A DNA stretch of 64,000 bases from JAIXWP01 sp965247015 (GTDB lineage Bacteria > Bacteroidota > Bacteroidia > Flavobacteriales_D > Sanyastnellaceae): assembly GCA_965247015.1 (NCBI GenBank), contig CBDFGG010000001.1, forward strand, positions 1 through 64,000. Reading direction: 5' to 3'. A program made the translations under genes and the position numbers. Within the stretch, counting starts at the first letter, position 1; every line of letters starts with the position of its first letter. The notes beneath the pieces are model-generated. The model ran no database searches. It saw only the letters and a list, made by a program, of their open reading frames with translations, and was not told where the DNA came from. This document shows, piece after piece, positions 61,125 to 64,000 of this stretch.

Positions 61125-62426
61125 ATGCTATTATCCAATTATAGAAAAATCGCACTACGAAGTGCGGCAGTGCTCACTTTGTTCATTGCATTTGTCTCAA
61201 CAACGGCACAAATCAAGATCATGAGCTACAATTTGCTCAACTTCCCTACTGGAAATTTTCCAGGCCGAGTGGATACATTGCGCCCCATCATTGATTTCTA
61301 CAAGCCACAATTATTTCTGATTCAAGAATTGAAAACGGAAGATGGTCTGATAGAAATTGCAGACATGATGAATGATTTGGACTATGGTACATTTACAAAT
61401 GCGCCATTTGTAGCGCAGCAAAGCGATCCCAACAATCCTTATTTTTTGCAGCAAGCACTAGTATATGACACCGACATGTTCACCCTTGCTTTTCAAGATG
61501 AAGTGATTACTGGAGTGCGTGATGTTAATTACTATAAGTTGTACTTAAATGATGAAACACAACAAGACGGAAGCGACACAACCTTCATCCATGTTTTTGT
61601 CACACACTTAAAAAGTTCGACAGGTTCTGATAACGAGCAATCGCGCCTTCAAATGGTGAATGCTTTTGAATCTTATATTGAAACAAATCTCGACAATGAT
61701 GACTTGGTAATGATTGCAGGGGATTTCAATTTATACTCGACCAATGAACCCGCTTACCAAGAGTTAGTGAATTCATCAAATGAAATTCCGATGGTCGATC
61801 CATTTGCGATGTATGGAAACTGGGCAGTTTCGAATTTTAATCACCGAGAGATTCTCACTCAAAGCACACGCTCTTCGCAAATTGGCAATGACGGTGCGGG
61901 CGGCGGTGTAGATGATCGTTTCGACTTCATCATGTTTTCAAATGCTTTTTACTCGAACTCCTCTCCTATCAAATTTTTGGAAGGAAGCTATAAATCTTTA
62001 GGTAATAATGGTACTTGCTACAACAGCAGTATTACTAATTGTGCGTCTGGAAACGATGTGCCCTCAAATATTCTAAGAAATATCTATTACATGAGCGATC
62101 ACATTCCACAAGTATGTGAGCTTGAAATTGATCTCAATTTGAATGTTGCAGAAAATGAGCAACTGTCACTAGACTTTTCTTGGGAGAAGGGTAATGTACT
62201 TCAGGACAATGGAGGGATTCTGATCAATTCGAATCGTCCACAAACTTTGGATGTCACTATTTACTCCATGAATGGACAAGCTATTTTGGAAAAAAGCATT
62301 TCTGTTAACTACTCCACTCATTACTTTCCATTTGATACTGAACAAATGAGTGACGGAATGTATTTAATGACCATTCGCACATCTTCGAGTCAAGTCATTT
62401 CGAAGAAATTTATTGTGAAAAAATAA
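61125..62426 (+). CDS. secreted endonuclease/exonuclease/phosphatase-fold protein, T9SS type A cargo
   Basis: A 433-residue protein with a signal peptide (about 1-28, ending TTAQ). The EEP domain (about 29-345) shows MSYNLLNF (Asn), IQELKTEDG (Glu), THLKSS (His), AGDFNLYSTNE (Asp-Asn) and YMSDHIPQV (Asp-His), a complete DNase I-like active site. The C-terminal 80 residues form a type A sorting domain (LDVTIYSMNGQAI, QVISKKFIVKK). It is likely a secreted nuclease or phosphodiesterase for nutrient gain. Its last base overlaps the next ATG (taATG). Confidence 0.88.
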   Translation: MLLSNYRKIALRSAAVLTLFIAFVSTTAQIKIMSYNLLNFPTGNFPGRVDTLRPIIDFYKPQLFLIQELKTEDGLIEIADMMNDLDYGTFTNAPFVAQQSDPNNPYFLQQALVYDTDMFTLAFQDEVITGVRDVNYYKLYLNDETQQDGSDTTFIHVFVTHLKSSTGSDNEQSRLQMVNAFESYIETNLDNDDLVMIAGDFNLYSTNEPAYQELVNSSNEIPMVDPFAMYGNWAVSNFNHREILTQSTRSSQIGNDGAGGGVDDRFDFIMFSNAFYSNSSPIKFLEGSYKSLGNNGTCYNSSITNCASGNDVPSNILRNIYYMSDHIPQVCELEIDLNLNVAENEQLSLDFSWEKGNVLQDNGGILINSNRPQTLDVTIYSMNGQAILEKSISVNYSTHYFPFDTEQMSDGMYLMTIRTSSSQVISKKFIVKK

Positions 62427-63019
62427 TGAAGACACTTACAGGAAAAGTTCGCGCAGTTCAAAGGGTCTATCTAAAACTAGATAGAGAAATTGCAAAAATG
62501 CAGTCCGAGAGTGGTATGCATTGTTTATCAGGATGCGGTGAGTGTTGTAAAAAACCGGATATCGAAGCATCTCCGCTAGAGTTCTTGCCGCTTGCTCTTC
62601 AACTATATGATGAAGGCAAAGCTGAATCTTTTTTAGATGAATTAAAGGCCAACAATTCCAGTACTTGCCATGTTTTCAGACCATATGTAACGAATTTTGG
62701 GGGCTTGTGTAACGAGTATCCAAACAGAGGTTTGATCTGCAGATTGTTTGGTTTTACAGCTAGAAGAGATAAAGAAGGTAAGCCTGAGTTGGTAACATGT
62801 AAACTCCTTAAAACCGAGCAAACAGAAAACTACGAAAGAGCCATTACCAATATGAAGAATGGGAAAAAGATCCCTGTGATGAGTGAATTTTACACACGTC
62901 TTTCTTCTATTGACCCGAGTTTATCAGGATTCTATCCTATCAATGAGGCGATGGAAAAAGCAATCGAAACAGTTCTCCACTATTATGCCTATCGCAGAAG
63001 ACGTCGTGTCAACAAATAG
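62426..63019 (+). CDS. YkgJ-family cysteine cluster protein
   Basis: A 197-residue cytoplasmic protein of the YkgJ/UPF0153 family, with clustered cysteines: MHCLSGCGECCKKP (about 32-45), STCHVFRP, GLCNEYPNRGLICRLFG. The cysteines probably bind zinc or an iron-sulfur cluster. Known roles are unclear, although some relatives act in metal handling or modification. The gene overlaps the secreted nuclease gene by 1 base, which suggests coupling. The final RRRRRVNK is strongly basic. Confidence 0.83.
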   Translation: MKTLTGKVRAVQRVYLKLDREIAKMQSESGMHCLSGCGECCKKPDIEASPLEFLPLALQLYDEGKAESFLDELKANNSSTCHVFRPYVTNFGGLCNEYPNRGLICRLFGFTARRDKEGKPELVTCKLLKTEQTENYERAITNMKNGKKIPVMSEFYTRLSSIDPSLSGFYPINEAMEKAIETVLHYYAYRRRRRVNK

Positions 63020-63041
63020 AGGACTTGTTGGTTATTAGTGC

Positions 63042-63506
63042 ATGAAAGTTTATGCATTAGAAAGAAAAATAGTCATTAAGTCAACAATGGCTGAAGTGTG
63101 GGATTTCTTTTCCTCTCCCTACAATTTGAATGAGATCACTCCTCCAGACATGAGTTTCGAGATTTTGACGGACATCAAAGGAAAAAAGATGTTTCCCGGG
63201 ATGATCATTAATTATAAAGTACGTCCGCTCTTGAATATCCCCTTGCGATGGACAACAGAGATTACACATTGCGCTGACAATTCCTATTTCGTAGACGAGC
63301 AGAGATTTGGACCATACACCTTTTGGCACCACTTGCATAAGTTTGAGCAAAAGGAAAACGGTGTGGAAATGACAGACCTTGTTCACTATGCTCTTCCGAT
63401 GGGCCCGCTTGGCACCATTGCGAATGCGTTATATGTACAAAAGAGACTGGAGAGTATTTTCGACTATCGCAACGAAATCATAGAGAAAAAATTCAATAAG
63501 AAATAA
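63042..63506 (+). CDS. SRPBCC-family protein
   Basis: A 154-residue protein of the START/SRPBCC superfamily (cyclase/dehydrase-like branch): VIKSTMAEVWDFFSSPYNL at the start, then TPPDMSFEILT, QRFGPYTFWHHLHKFE and DLVHYALPMGPLG. The fold encloses a hydrophobic ligand. Proteins of this branch are common in Bacteroidetes next to oxidoreductases, but none is present here. It starts 22 bases after the YkgJ gene, so both are likely one operon, ended by the hairpin at 63528. Confidence 0.85.
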   Translation: MKVYALERKIVIKSTMAEVWDFFSSPYNLNEITPPDMSFEILTDIKGKKMFPGMIINYKVRPLLNIPLRWTTEITHCADNSYFVDEQRFGPYTFWHHLHKFEQKENGVEMTDLVHYALPMGPLGTIANALYVQKRLESIFDYRNEIIEKKFNKK

Positions 63507-63521
63507 ACCATTTCATGGTAA

Positions 63522-64000
63522 ATGAGTAAAAGCCTCAAAACGTATTGCGTTATGAGGCTTTTTTCATTGGTATTGTTTTCAATTGTATTGAGCACAACAG
63601 CTTATGCTCAGACCATTAAATTAAATGATTTTAAAGCAGACTTTGCTAAAAATAGGGTGAGAACGAGAACTTGTTTCCAGGTGACCTACCAAAATTTTCA
63701 GCCTGTGGATTCCATTATTATGAATGAGTCTCAATTTGATGAATCCGGCAGAATCATGCAATACACTCATTTTTTTGCACGCGGTAAAAAATTGTATACC
63801 ATCAATTATAATTATGATGAAAAAGGCCAACTTGCTCGATGTGTGTTGAATCATGCCTTTTCAGATGTCAATCCTGTAGATTTGATTATTGAAAAAGATG
63901 AAAAAGGCAAGGTGCTTTCTCTAGTTTGTCCATCCGAAATCAGAAATTTTTGGACCAAGGAAGAATTTGCATACAATGAAAAAGGCAAGATGGTAGCATC
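63522..64000 (+). CDS. secreted protein, 3' end outside window
   Basis: An open frame runs to the window edge. From the ATG at 63552 the protein begins MRLFSLVLFSIVLSTTAYAQ, a clean signal peptide; an in-frame ATG at 63522 would add ten residues. The mature part has repeats of the type YNYDEKGQLAR, KDEKGKVLSL and YNEKGKMVAS, and an earlier FDESGRIMQY, like short YD/RHS-type repeats found in Bacteroidetes surface proteins. It lies on the strong terminator at 63528. Function unknown and length cannot be judged. Confidence 0.62.
   Translation, partial: MSKSLKTYCVMRLFSLVLFSIVLSTTAYAQTIKLNDFKADFAKNRVRTRTCFQVTYQNFQPVDSIIMNESQFDESGRIMQYTHFFARGKKLYTINYNYDEKGQLARCVLNHAFSDVNPVDLIIEKDEKGKVLSLVCPSEIRNFWTKEEFAYNEKGKMVA
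63528..63564 (+). terminator. Rho-independent terminator overlapping the next gene start
   Basis: A 15-base-pair stem with one mismatch, AAAAGCCTCA (63528-63537) plus AAACG with CGTTA plus TGAGGCTTTT, loop of 5 (63543-63547), followed by six T. It ends the YkgJ/SRPBCC unit, and its 3' arm contains the ATG at 63552. Confidence 0.9.

Overview
The window is a gene-dense, AT-rich stretch of a Bacteroidota chromosome, probably order Flavobacteriales (inference). The reasons are several type IX secretion cargo proteins with type A and type B C-terminal sorting domains, many Bacteroidetes-type lipoproteins, families typical of the phylum (START-like, YkgJ, DUF853/HerA-like, DUF3817, RibBA with a degenerate RibA half), and repeated TAnnTTTG promoter -7 boxes. 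I call about 60 protein genes and two tRNAs (Asp, Met). I see no rRNA, CRISPR array, prophage or insertion sequence. No gap longer than 300 bases lacks a gene except the stretch around tRNA-Met.

Layout. 1-3.2 kb: tandem POT peptide transporters (the first cut by the window edge) and a secreted thioredoxin-like protein. 3.2-7.5 kb: trxA, a DinB-like protein, lgt, tRNA-Asp, a PglD-like acyltransferase and an LPP20-like lipoprotein. 7.5-14.4 kb (minus strand): FKBP isomerase, yaaA, a GDSL hydrolase, a LOG-family enzyme, a HerA-like ATPase, DUF3817 and a DEAD-box helicase. 14.4-24.2 kb: acyltransferase, two large type-B T9SS adhesin-like proteins, accD, a low-molecular-weight phosphatase, ung and a secreted lysyl-endopeptidase-like protease. 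24.4-33 kb: Sua5/TsaC, NDH-2, an uncharacterised lipoprotein pair, tRNA-Met, START-like protein, and a trmN6/paaY/paaJ operon. 33-40.4 kb: a lipoprotein dikinase with the domain order of glucan water dikinase, then surE, a membrane protein, lpxB, a SpoIID-like protein and a PDZ protein. 40.6-48.5 kb: YigZ, a FlaA1/CapD-type sugar-nucleotide enzyme, a thiolase and a 1232-residue secreted metalloprotease with SprB repeats. 48.6-54.9 kb: a glycolytic operon pfkA-gap-sugar kinase-phosphoglucomutase opposite a Nudix-type regulator, then ilvE and a NarL-type response regulator. 55-64 kb: argS, ribB(A), rpmE, a SPOR protein, xerD, a secreted endonuclease/phosphatase-fold protein, YkgJ, SRPBCC and a truncated secreted protein.

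Most of the window is housekeeping plus surface and secreted proteins. I found no convincing new multi-gene defence or mobile system. The strongest leads are: (i) a Nudix-type regulator whose divergent promoter region with pfkA holds a repeated TTTACACTTA element, one copy forming an inverted repeat over the pfkA promoter; (ii) the lipoprotein dikinase; (iii) a recurring promoter layout in which the -7 box ends exactly 4 bases before the start codon, implying leaderless mRNAs; (iv) a RibBA whose GTP cyclohydrolase half has lost its zinc and catalytic residues; and (v) the uncharacterised lipoprotein pair at 26.6-29.8 kb.
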